The position numbers and the translations under genes are program-made. A stretch of DNA of 6,602 nucleotides, taken from Nitrososphaerota archaeon. GTDB lineage: Archaea; Thermoproteota; Nitrososphaeria; Nitrososphaerales; Nitrosopumilaceae. Below, piece by piece: positions 1 through 6,395 of the stretch; positions within the stretch are counted from its first letter, which is position 1; every line of letters begins with the position of its first letter. The DNA lies in contig JADFLN010000078.1 of the NCBI GenBank assembly GCA_022564385.1, forward strand, positions 1 through 6,602, in the 5' to 3' direction. The notes below the pieces were generated by a model. That model was not told the origin of the DNA. It saw only the letters and a program-made list of their open reading frames with translations, and did no database searches.

Positions 1-1
1 A

Positions 2-2710
2 AAAGCATATGAGAATGGAATTTTAGAAGAAGACTTTACTGTAATTGCATATTGCCCAAGTTGTCTGACATCACTTAGTCATTCAGAAGTAAATCAAGGA
101 TATGAAGAAATTAAAGATCCGTCACTCTACTACAAAGTAAAACTAGTTGATGAAGATGCATTTTTGATAATATGGACTACTATGCCATTTACTCTAATTA
201 CAGATGCAATGGTTGGTTTTCAACCCAAAGAAGACTATGCTTATGTCAAAGTAGAAAATGAGACATGGGTAGTTGGAAAAACCAGACTAGAAGAATTCAT
301 GGTAGAAGTAAAAGTAGAGAATTATAAAATTGAAAAAACAATAAAGGGTTCAGAGTTTGAAGGAAAAAAATACATTCATCCATTATTGAATTTAGTTCCA
401 GAATTAAGTGAATGTGCAAAATTAGATAATTATCATGTTACAGTAGTTGAATCATTTGTGGAAGTCAGTACAGGAAGTGGCTTGGTACATTTATCTCCTG
501 CAAATGGAGAAGAAGATATCAAAATAGCAAACAAAAGAAATGTTAAAATTTTCAATCCTATTGATGATGAAGTAAAATTCACATCCCAAGCAGGAAAATA
601 TCAAGGAATGTTTGTCAGAGATGCAGATAGAATAATTGTTGAGGATCTAAAAGAGTGTAATGCTCTTGTAAAGATTGGAAAAATAAAACACAAATATCCC
701 CTATGCTGGAGATCACATCACCCCATAGTATGGCTAGCTAGAAGAGGGTGGTTTTACAAGCTAGACCGTCTTGAGAACAAAGCAATTGATGCTGCAGAAA
801 GTGTAGAATACTTTTATGAACAACCAAAAAACAGATTCTTGGAAATTATCAAGGAAAGACACCCATGGTGTATCTCACGAGAAAGAATTTGGGGTTGCCC
901 ATTACCTGTGTGGAGTTGTGAGGATTGTGGTGAAAAAAATTGGTTCTTTACAAGAAAGGAAATTGTTGATGCCGCAGAGAACTTGCCAGATGGACCAGAC
1001 TTTGAGTTACACAGACCATGGATTGATAATGTCACTGTAAAGTGTAAAAAATGTGGCAGTGTCAAAACAAAGAGAGAAGAGTATGTTTTAGATACTTGGC
1101 ACAATAGTGGTGCTGCACCATATTCATCATTGACAGATGAAGAATATTCAAAAGAAATTCCTGCGCCATTTTTTACTGAAGGAATTGATCAAACTAGAGG
1201 GTGGGCATATACTCTGCTTATTGAAAATGTAATCTTAAACAATAGTCCAATTCCACCTTACAAGTCATTTTTGTTCCAAGGACATGTACTTGATGAGAAT
1301 GGAGGTAAGATGAGTAAAAGCAAAGGAAATGTTTTGGATGGAGCAGAATTACTGAAGAAGTATCCTGTAGATTTAGTTAGGTTCTATTTCATGTGGAAAG
1401 CAAGTCCAATTGAATCACTAAGTTTCAGCACTGATGAATTAATGTCAAGACCATATCAAGTAATTAACACATTATTCAATCTACATCTTTACTTTAAGCA
1501 AAATAGCCAATATGATAATTTTGATCAATCAAAGACAATTGAATGGGCGAAACAAAATGATCTGTTAACATCTCCAGATATTTGGCTCCTTTCAAAACTT
1601 CAAAAATTAATTCATGAAATTACGGAAAGAAATCAAACATGTAGATTCCATGAAAGTGCCAAAGCAATGGACGATTTTATCATAAATAATCTAAGTCAAG
1701 TGTACATTCCAATTACTAGGGGAGAATTATGGGATGAGGATGATAAAAAGAAAAACAGAAGACTGGCAATCTATGCAGTGTTAAGTAAAGTGCTCAAAAC
1801 AATTAATATTTTGATTCATCCATTTTGTCCATTTACTAGTGAGTATCTATATCAAACAGTATTTGATGGAAAACAAAGTATTCTACTTGACAAATGGCCT
1901 CAATACCAAGAAGCACTGGTCAACGAAGAGATAGAAGAATCATTTGATATTATGAAAGATGTTGTATCGGTATCATCAGCTGCTCGAATGAAAGGAAAAC
2001 TAAAGCGAAGATGGCCATTAAATGAAGCACGAATTTGTGTTAGTAAAGGTCAAAAAATTAAACTTGAATCATTATCTGATTTGTTACAATCACAATTAAA
2101 CATAGAAAAGTTCAGCATCATTGAAACAGAGAAAGAATCAGGACTAGAACAAATTTTGGAATTACAGCAATTAGGATTACCTGTCAAAGCAGTTGTCAAA
2201 TTAGAAAGAAAGAGAATAGGACCTAAAGCAAAACAACATATGGTAAAACTAGTTTCAATATTTTCCGAGACTAATCCTGAAGAAATTATTGTATCATTGC
2301 AAAAAGATGGTAGATATGATTTTGATGTTGATGGAGAAACCATTTCGTTGGATAATGAAGATTTTATCATAGATTTTGATGCAAGTGAAAACTTTGCAGT
2401 ATCAAAAAGAGACAACCATATTGTATTTATTTCAACATTGCGAAACAGAGAGATGATGGCAAAAGGATTAGTAAAAGATATTGCAAGAAGACTTCAAACT
2501 CTAAGAAAAGAAAGAGGATACAACCCAACTGATGTTTTAGATGTGGCATCAATTCTTGATTTGGATAAAGAATCCCTTGAAATGGTAAAAGAAAGAACTA
2601 AAGAATTGACATTTTTAGTTAGAGTAAAACAGGTAAATTTCATAGAATCCTGCAAAGAATACAAAGATGACGATATTGATGGACAAAAAATAAGAATATC
2701 AGTAGAATAG
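2..2710 (+). CDS. ileS: Isoleucyl-tRNA synthetase, 5'-truncated by window edge
   Basis: Cytoplasmic class I synthetase that charges tRNA-Ile and edits mischarged valine. The frame is open from base 2, so the 902 residues seen here are a C-terminal fragment. Archaeal IleRS is usually about 1,000 or more residues, so the N-terminus with the HIGH motif lies outside the window. A TTG at 164 is internal, because clear IleRS sequence precedes it (YCPSCLTSLSHSEV, from base 50). The CP1 editing domain follows, with WTTMPFT at 173-193 and GSGLVH at 473-490 and its conserved His (488) and Asp (515). Next come ISRERIWG, two CxxC pairs (917/926 and 1043/1052, a probable zinc site), DTWHNSG from 1091 and the catalytic KMSKS loop at 1307-1321. 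The helical anticodon-binding domain and a C-terminal domain of the archaeal IleRS type (RRLQTLRKERGYN near the end) complete it. The IleRS call is secure. The editing motif is atypical (see findings). Confidence 0.97.
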   Translation, partial: KAYENGILEEDFTVIAYCPSCLTSLSHSEVNQGYEEIKDPSLYYKVKLVDEDAFLIIWTTMPFTLITDAMVGFQPKEDYAYVKVENETWVVGKTRLEEFMVEVKVENYKIEKTIKGSEFEGKKYIHPLLNLVPELSECAKLDNYHVTVVESFVEVSTGSGLVHLSPANGEEDIKIANKRNVKIFNPIDDEVKFTSQAGKYQGMFVRDADRIIVEDLKECNALVKIGKIKHKYPLCWRSHHPIVWLARRGWFYKLDRLENKAIDAAESVEYFYEQPKNRFLEIIKERHPWCISRERIWGCPLPVWSCEDCGEKNWFFTRKEIVDAAENLPDGPDFELHRPWIDNVTVKCKKCGSVKTKREEYVLDTWHNSGAAPYSSLTDEEYSKEIPAPFFTEGIDQTRGWAYTLLIENVILNNSPIPPYKSFLFQGHVLDENGGKMSKSKGNVLDGAELLKKYPVDLVRFYFMWKASPIESLSFSTDELMSRPYQVINTLFNLHLYFKQNSQYDNFDQSKTIEWAKQNDLLTSPDIWLLSKLQKLIHEITERNQTCRFHESAKAMDDFIINNLSQVYIPITRGELWDEDDKKKNRRLAIYAVLSKVLKTINILIHPFCPFTSEYLYQTVFDGKQSILLDKWPQYQEALVNEEIEESFDIMKDVVSVSSAARMKGKLKRRWPLNEARICVSKGQKIKLESLSDLLQSQLNIEKFSIIETEKESGLEQILELQQLGLPVKAVVKLERKRIGPKAKQHMVKLVSIFSETNPEEIIVSLQKDGRYDFDVDGETISLDNEDFIIDFDASENFAVSKRDNHIVFISTLRNREMMAKGLVKDIARRLQTLRKERGYNPTDVLDVASILDLDKESLEMVKERTKELTFLVRVKQVNFIESCKEYKDDDIDGQKIRISVE

Positions 2711-2716
2711 ATTTTG

Positions 2717-2754
2717 AGAATTAATGTAATACTTTTATTAGAACTATTAATTCT
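2717..2754. repeat. 9-bp perfect inverted repeat around the dps-like promoter
   Basis: AGAATTAAT at 2717-2725 is the exact reverse complement of ATTAATTCT at 2746-2754, with a 20-base spacer. The centre falls inside a TATA-like box. The left arm would cover the BRE region and the right arm the stretch between TATA box and start site, as expected of a repressor operator. It could instead be a weak hairpin at the end of the ileS transcript, or chance in AT-rich DNA. The repeat is seen directly; its role is inferred. Confidence 0.5.
2732..2741 (+). promoter_or_regulatory. TATA-like box of the dps-like gene
   Basis: CTTTTATTAG is centred about 27 bases before the ATG at 2763, the distance expected if transcription starts at or within a base or two of the start codon. 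No GGAGG-like ribosome binding site precedes the ATG, which agrees with a leaderless mRNA. Confidence 0.5.
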
Positions 2755-2762
2755 ACAAGTAA

Positions 2763-3350
2763 ATGTCAGAATCAAATACACCAAATGTTGTTGGAATTAA
2801 TGTTCTAAAACAAAATGGCCTTGATGTTGATGAGTTGTTAAAAGAGTTAATCAATAATGCTGCAGTTGAATTTACGGCATACTACTACTTTACCAACCTT
2901 AGAGCACATTGTACAGGCATGGAAGGAGAAGGACTCAAAGGAATTATTGAAGATGCAAGATTAGAAGATCTAAGTCACTTTGAATCATGTCTTGAGAGAA
3001 TCTATCAATTAGGAGGTAAACTTCCAAATGATGCAACTGAATTTATCAAGATGTCAGGTTGTGAATTCTTACAGCTTCCAACAAATCCAACAGATTACAA
3101 AGAAATCTTACAAAAATGTCTCAAAGCTGAACAAGGAGCATTAGTCAACTGGAACAAAATTTGCCAGATGACATTAGGAAAAGATCCTACAACATATGAT
3201 ATTGCAAAAGATATCTTAGCAGAAGAAATTGAACATGAGTCATGGTTCCTAGAACTAATCTATGGAAGACCATCAGGACACATGAGAAGAAAGTTTTCTG
3301 GTGAAAGACCACATACCAAAAGACACTCTAGAGCACTAGATATGGGATAA
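2763..3350 (+). CDS. Dps-like (DPSL) ferritin-superfamily protein
   Basis: A 195-residue four-helix-bundle protein of the ferritin superfamily. Proteins of this family form cages that oxidise Fe(II) with peroxide or oxygen and store the iron, so the expected role is peroxide and iron protection in the cytoplasm. Candidate di-iron ligands appear in order: E36 (AAVEFTAYYYF), E68/H72 (LEDLSHFE), E123 (KAEQG) and E155/H158 (EEIEHESWF). The segments ICQMTLGKDPTTYD, EEIEHE and GRPSGHMRR match what I recall of archaeal DPSL proteins. C100 sits where the first cysteine of the DPSL dicysteine pair is expected, but residue 125, expected as the partner, is Gly. Other cysteines are C50, C76, C119 and C134. 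A basic His/Arg/Lys tail spans residues 173-190. It stands alone, 52 bases after ileS, with its own TATA-like box flanked by an inverted repeat. The superfamily call is firm; the DPSL subfamily is likely. Confidence 0.88.
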   Translation: MSESNTPNVVGINVLKQNGLDVDELLKELINNAAVEFTAYYYFTNLRAHCTGMEGEGLKGIIEDARLEDLSHFESCLERIYQLGGKLPNDATEFIKMSGCEFLQLPTNPTDYKEILQKCLKAEQGALVNWNKICQMTLGKDPTTYDIAKDILAEEIEHESWFLELIYGRPSGHMRRKFSGERPHTKRHSRALDMG

Positions 3351-3358
3351 ATGCCAAA

Positions 3359-3380
3359 TTATTTTATTTCTTTTTGATTT
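3359..3380 (+). terminator. T-rich probable terminator after the dps-like gene
   Basis: Starting nine bases after the stop codon, the coding strand carries TTTT, TTT, TTTTT and TTT runs within 22 bases. Archaeal RNA polymerase terminates at U-rich tracts without needing a hairpin, and no hairpin is seen. The rest of the gap to the next gene (3381-3460) holds only a promoter-like element near 3433. Confidence 0.55.
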
Positions 3381-3432
3381 CTGGGGTTACTTTATTGACG
3401 ACAAATAGTGAACATGCGTTGTTTTATCAGGG

Positions 3433-3439
3433 TTAAATA
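3433..3439 (+). promoter_or_regulatory. TATA-like box of the 109-residue gene
   Basis: TTAAATA is centred about 25 bases before the ATG at 3461. There is no ribosome binding site upstream of that ATG, so a leaderless transcript is likely. The T-rich terminator before it supports an independent transcription unit starting here. Confidence 0.5.
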
Positions 3440-3460
3440 GAAAAATCACGTATTAAGAAT

Positions 3461-3790
3461 ATGGTAAAGCAGATCAGCCTCGATACCTGGCAAATTCAAC
3501 ATCTATCAGAACTGTTAGAAAAAGGCTCAAACATTGTTGCAAAGACAAACAGACCAATTGTTCTGTATAGACAAACCTTAGAAGAAGAGGATGAATCGTA
3601 TGAAGAAATTGTATGCACCCTTACTAAAGGACATGTTATTGAGCAGATGGTAACATCAGGCGGAGTTTTGCCTCCAAGCTTTCATCAACAGTTTGTATTT
3701 ACAATTCAAGAATATCCACAAGAATTATTGAGAAAGAGTCAGGATCGCTTTTTGGAGATGATTGATTTTCTTGAGGAACAATTAAGATAA
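3461..3790 (+). CDS. Conserved-looking hypothetical protein, 109 residues
   Basis: I do not recognise a family. The protein is soluble with no signal peptide or membrane segment. It looks alpha/beta: an N-terminal helix (DTWQIQHLSELLEKG), a strand-like stretch (RPIVLYRQTL), an acidic linker (EEEDESYEE, residues 41-49), further strands (EEIVCTLTKGHVIEQMV; FHQQFVFTIQEY) and a C-terminal acidic helix (LLRKSQDRFLEMIDFLEEQL). There is one cysteine (C52), so no metal-binding cluster is evident. The codon use matches its neighbours, and a TATA-like box lies at the right distance from the ATG, which supports a real gene. It lies between the Dps-like gene and sucC, 40 bases before the latter, but sucC seems to have its own promoter, so a shared function cannot be claimed. 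Confidence 0.8.
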   Translation: MVKQISLDTWQIQHLSELLEKGSNIVAKTNRPIVLYRQTLEEEDESYEEIVCTLTKGHVIEQMVTSGGVLPPSFHQQFVFTIQEYPQELLRKSQDRFLEMIDFLEEQLR

Positions 3791-3798
3791 TATCATAA

Positions 3799-3807
3799 TT
3801 AATAAAG
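3799..3807 (+). promoter_or_regulatory. TATA-like box of sucCD
   Basis: TTAATAAAG is centred about 28 bases before the sucC ATG at 3831. No ribosome binding site is visible in the 40-base gap, so sucC is probably translated from a leaderless or nearly leaderless mRNA. Read-through from the upstream gene cannot be excluded. Confidence 0.4.
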
Positions 3808-3830
3808 ACCGTAAAGGCCAGAATTTTTGC

Positions 3831-4937
3831 ATGCGTTTACTAGAGTTTCAGGCAAAGGAGTTATTTCGAGAATATGGAATTAATCTTCTTGATAGTAAAT
3901 CATCGATCAATATAGAGGAAGGAAGAAAGCATGCTAAAGAATTAGGATATCCATTTGTGATTAAAATACAGGTTCCCGTAGGCGGAAGAGGAAAGGCAGG
4001 AGGAATCCAAATGTGTCAAAACGATGATGAATTTGAGCTAAAATACCCCCAAGTCATGGACTTGGTAATCAAGGGTGAAAAAGCAAGAGCCATTCTTCTT
4101 GAAAAGATGGCAGATATCAAAAAAGAGTTGTATCTATCATTATTTTTGAACCGTTCAAAAAGATGCTATACAATCATTGCATCATCAAATGGGGGAGTTG
4201 AAATTGAATCAGTAAAAAATCAAATCATCAAAGAAGTTGGATTAGGTAATGTCACAGAAGAGATTGCAAGAGAAGTTGCAAAAGAGATGGGCTTGGAAGG
4301 AAAAACACAAGACGGTTTTGTTGATATTTTGAAAAAATTATCAAAGCTTACGGTTGAAAAAGAAGCAGAGCTTGCAGAAATTAATCCACTTGCAATCATG
4401 CAAGACGATTCAATAATAGCGCTTGATGGAAAATTTGTTACGGATGATAATAGTAATTTTAGACATGAGGAATTACAAAAATATCAAGAGATATCAGAGA
4501 TAGAAGAAAGAGCAGAAAAAAGTGGTTTCTCATTAGTGGAATTGGATGGAAATATTGCAGTAGTTGGAAACGGTGCAGGACTTGTAATGTCTACACTTGA
4601 TATGTTATCAGATAATGGCGGTAAGCCGGCATGTTTCCTAGATGTCGGAGGTGGTGCAACTACAGAATCAGTGTATGAAGCATTAACTTTGATCAGTAAA
4701 ATTAGTAAGGTAAAAGGAATTTTAGTTAACCTTTATGGAGGAATTGTAAAAACAACAGTAGTAGCAGAAGCATTTCTAAAAGCATATGAAAATAATTTGA
4801 TTGACTTACCAGTGTTTGCAAGACTGAAAGGAACTGAATCAAAAAAAGCTAAAGAGATGCTTCAAGGCTCTAGAACAAAAATATATGATTCAGTGGAAGA
4901 GGCAATCAACGCAGCAGTAATGGGAATAAAGAATTGA
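3831..4937 (+). CDS. sucC: Succinyl-CoA ligase (ADP-forming), beta subunit
   Basis: Beta subunit of succinyl-CoA synthetase, which interconverts succinyl-CoA + ADP + Pi and succinate + ATP + CoA. It carries the nucleotide site and forms an alpha/beta complex with SucD. At 368 residues it is close to the usual 370-390. The ATP-grasp fold spans roughly residues 1-230: the start RLLEFQAKELFREYGI, the nucleotide loop GGRGKAGGI (51-59), and Mg-binding N185 (EINPLA) and D199 (ALDGK), 14 residues apart as in the E. coli enzyme. The C-terminal CoA-ligase domain has GNGAGLVMSTLD (247-258), DVGGGAT (271-277) and VNLYGGIV (299-306). Its TGA overlaps the ATG of sucD by one base, which suggests translational coupling. 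In Nitrosopumilus-type autotrophs succinyl-CoA is an intermediate of the 3-hydroxypropionate/4-hydroxybutyrate cycle, so the enzyme joins carbon fixation to the TCA reactions. Nucleotide preference (ADP or GDP) cannot be read by eye. Confidence 0.96.
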   Translation: MRLLEFQAKELFREYGINLLDSKSSINIEEGRKHAKELGYPFVIKIQVPVGGRGKAGGIQMCQNDDEFELKYPQVMDLVIKGEKARAILLEKMADIKKELYLSLFLNRSKRCYTIIASSNGGVEIESVKNQIIKEVGLGNVTEEIAREVAKEMGLEGKTQDGFVDILKKLSKLTVEKEAELAEINPLAIMQDDSIIALDGKFVTDDNSNFRHEELQKYQEISEIEERAEKSGFSLVELDGNIAVVGNGAGLVMSTLDMLSDNGGKPACFLDVGGGATTESVYEALTLISKISKVKGILVNLYGGIVKTTVVAEAFLKAYENNLIDLPVFARLKGTESKKAKEMLQGSRTKIYDSVEEAINAAVMGIKN

Positions 4938-5839
4938 TGGATATTTTTGATCTACTTAAAGGAAAACCAGAAGATTCGGACTATATGAAAAAAGGAGTTA
5001 TCGTTCAAGGTATTACTGGAGCATATGGATCCATACATGCAAAAAGTATGATTACAGATGGAACCAATATAGTTGCAGGAGTCACACCCGGTAAAGGAGG
5101 TCAAAAATTTGAAGGTGTTGTTCCAATTTACAATACAATGCAAGAGGCAGTAAATGCTACTAATGCAAAAATTTCAATAATCTTTGTTCCTGCAAAATTC
5201 TTTCTTTCTGCTGCAAAAGAGGCATTAGAAGCTGGAATCAAACTATTAGTTGCAATTCCAGAACATGTTCCAATTAGAGATACTATGATTACACTAGAGT
5301 TAGCAGAACAAAAAGGAGCAATAGTCATTGGGCCAAACACCCCAGGAATTATGATTCCAGAATTAATCAAGATTGGGATTATGCCAGTAACTCCGTTTAA
5401 GGCAGGAAAGATTGCAGTTCTATCAAAGAGTGGAACACTACTCTATGAAATTTCAGATGCACTAACCACTGCAGGATTTGGACAATTAATTACAATTGGA
5501 ATTGGTGGAGATCCAGTAAATGGTACAAGGTTAATTGATGCATTTGAGATGATAAAAGATATTCCAGACTTGGAAGGATTGGTAATTGTAGGAGAAATCG
5601 GGGGTGACTCTGAGGAAATTTTAGCTCAAAAAATAATCGATACTGGATTTAACAAACCAACTGTAGCATACATTGCAGGAAGATCAGCACCAAAAGAAAA
5701 GAAAATGGGACATGCCGGTGCAATTGTCATGGGAACTTATGGTTCTGCCGAATCCAAAATATCTATGTTTAACAAAGCAAATATTCCAGTAGCAAAGAGA
5801 CCTACAGAAGTACCAGTGTTATTGGCAGGAAAGATGTAA
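4937..5839 (+). CDS. sucD: Succinyl-CoA ligase (ADP-forming), alpha subunit
   Basis: Alpha subunit of succinyl-CoA synthetase, 300 residues, the usual length. It binds CoA and carries the phosphohistidine intermediate. The N-terminal Rossmann CoA-binding domain shows QGITGAYGSIHAK (24-36) and VTPGKGGQ (49-56). It is followed by IGPNTPGIMIPE (131-142), LSKSGTLLYE (162-171), GIGGDPVNGT (188-197), GEIGG (219-223) and the active-site motif MGHAGAI (257-263) with phosphorylated H259. The ATG at 4937 is chosen over an in-frame TTG at 4934. The ATG shares its A with the sucC stop codon (TGATG), the usual coupled arrangement, and the TTG would add only one residue. There is no ribosome binding site, so translation probably depends on ribosomes finishing sucC. 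Confidence 0.96.
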   Translation: MDIFDLLKGKPEDSDYMKKGVIVQGITGAYGSIHAKSMITDGTNIVAGVTPGKGGQKFEGVVPIYNTMQEAVNATNAKISIIFVPAKFFLSAAKEALEAGIKLLVAIPEHVPIRDTMITLELAEQKGAIVIGPNTPGIMIPELIKIGIMPVTPFKAGKIAVLSKSGTLLYEISDALTTAGFGQLITIGIGGDPVNGTRLIDAFEMIKDIPDLEGLVIVGEIGGDSEEILAQKIIDTGFNKPTVAYIAGRSAPKEKKMGHAGAIVMGTYGSAESKISMFNKANIPVAKRPTEVPVLLAGKM

Positions 5840-5870
5840 AAATCCGATTAGAATAAAAGAGAGAGATTTT

Positions 5871-5874
5871 GGAG
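5871..5874 (+). promoter_or_regulatory. Ribosome binding site of the L40e gene
   Basis: GGAG lies eight bases before the ATG at 5883 and can pair with the CCUCC end of archaeal 16S rRNA. The other plus-strand starts in the window lack such a site. This fits translation of L40e from inside a longer mRNA, probably as the third gene after sucC and sucD. A weaker TATA-like stretch (TTAGAATAAAAG, 5848-5859) leaves a separate promoter possible. Confidence 0.5.
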
Positions 5875-5882
5875 ATACTCAA

Positions 5883-6050
5883 ATGCCAATTTCAGACCCT
5901 GAAAAAAAACGCATTGCACAACAAGCACGTCTTGTTATGAAAATTTGCTTCAAGTGTGGAGCTAGAAATGATATTAATGCTACAAGATGTAGAAAATGCA
6001 AAAACCCATACCTAAGACTAAAAAACAGAACCCTCGGCGTCAAAAAGTAG
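5883..6050 (+). CDS. rpl40e: Large-subunit ribosomal protein eL40 (L40e), zinc-binding
   Basis: A 55-residue basic protein of the 50S subunit, shared by archaea and eukaryotes (where it is made as a ubiquitin fusion; no ubiquitin part is present here). A four-cysteine zinc site is complete: C22 and C25 (ICFKCGARN), then C36 and C39 (TRCRKCKNPYLR). The N-terminal helix (EKKRIAQQARLV) and basic tail (LKNRTLGVKK) fit the family, and the length is within its usual range of about 50-60. The ATG is supported by GGAG eight bases upstream. The gene starts 43 bases after sucD and has no T-rich terminator before it, so it may share the sucCD transcript. Its stop is only two bases from the end of the convergent gene. 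Confidence 0.93.
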   Translation: MPISDPEKKRIAQQARLVMKICFKCGARNDINATRCRKCKNPYLRLKNRTLGVKK

Positions 6051-6052
6051 AA

Positions 6053-6301
6053 TTAGTAATTCATCAATCTTTGCCTATACTGTGTAATTGCTGATTTTAT
6101 TTCAGAATGGTATTGCATGATAAATGATTTGGCAGTTTCAGAATTTTCTAATTCTTCAAGGGATAATTGAATATCATCAGGTAACTGTTCATTCATTTGA
6201 AAGAGAACTTTGGCAGCATCAATGTATTGCCCAAGATTATCCACATATTCAAATGCCAACGTCATTTTATCTATCAAGGCATCAAATTCCTGTAATGACA
6301 T
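6053..6301 (-). CDS. Small acidic helical hypothetical protein, 82 residues
   Basis: I do not recognise a family. The protein is soluble, strongly acidic (14 Asp/Glu against 6 Lys/Arg by my count), has no cysteines, and looks entirely alpha-helical, probably three helices: residues 2-37 (with a break near NLGQ), 46-53, and 55-79. There is no signal peptide or membrane segment. It faces L40e tail to tail, with its TAA two bases from the L40e stop. The frame is open over its full length, a TATA-like element lies about 25 bases upstream, and the amino-acid make-up is protein-like, which argues for a real gene. A partner-binding or adaptor role would be a guess. Confidence 0.72.
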   Translation of the reverse strand: MSLQEFDALIDKMTLAFEYVDNLGQYIDAAKVLFQMNEQLPDDIQLSLEELENSETAKSFIMQYHSEIKSAITQYRQRLMNY

Positions 6302-6321
6302 AAAGAATATTTGGGAAACCC

Positions 6322-6331
6322 ATACAAAAGA
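6322..6331 (-). promoter_or_regulatory. Possible TATA-like box of the minus-strand gene
   Basis: Read on the minus strand this is TCTTTTGTAT, centred about 25 bases before the ATG at 6301. It is a weak match, supported mainly by its distance. An 11-base palindrome (TGGGAAACCCA, 6312-6322) lies between it and the start codon. Confidence 0.3.
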
Positions 6332-6353
6332 GGAGGGTAATTACAAAATATTC

Positions 6354-6363
6354 AAAATATAAA
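6354..6363 (+). promoter_or_regulatory. TATA-like box of the tRNA-Val gene
   Basis: AAAATATAAA is centred about 37 bases before the first base of the tRNA. With the usual 25-27 base spacing, transcription would start near 6385 and leave a leader of about 11 bases for RNase P to remove. Confidence 0.4.
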
Positions 6364-6395
6364 GACAGAAAAGGTCGTGTTTTTGTAAATTTGTT

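Noticed and set aside
814..1104. Frames of 74 and 96 codons on both strands inside ileS
   Set aside because: Shadows of the IleRS reading frame, with cysteine- and serine-rich non-protein-like composition and no start signals.
164..2710. ileS starting at a TTG at 164
   Set aside because: The same frame is open back to base 2 and encodes recognisable IleRS sequence (YCPSCLTSLSHSEVNQGYE), so the gene is simply cut by the window edge.
2050..2784. Minus-strand frames of 121 and 96 codons over the end of ileS
   Set aside because: Both lie opposite well-conserved IleRS C-terminal coding sequence and have low-complexity Ser/Ile/Asn composition.
3351..3460. Small RNA or small gene in the longest plus-strand gap
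   Set aside because: I found no C/D box pair, no stable hairpin and no start-to-stop frame with protein-like content; the T-rich tract and TATA-like box explain it.
4934..4936. TTG as start of sucD
   Set aside because: The next codon is ATG, which overlaps the sucC stop as TGATG; the TTG adds only one residue and has no ribosome binding site of its own.
4952..5370. Minus-strand frames of 63 and 80 codons inside sucD
   Set aside because: They lie opposite the conserved CoA-binding region of SucD, and nothing in them resembles a protein family.
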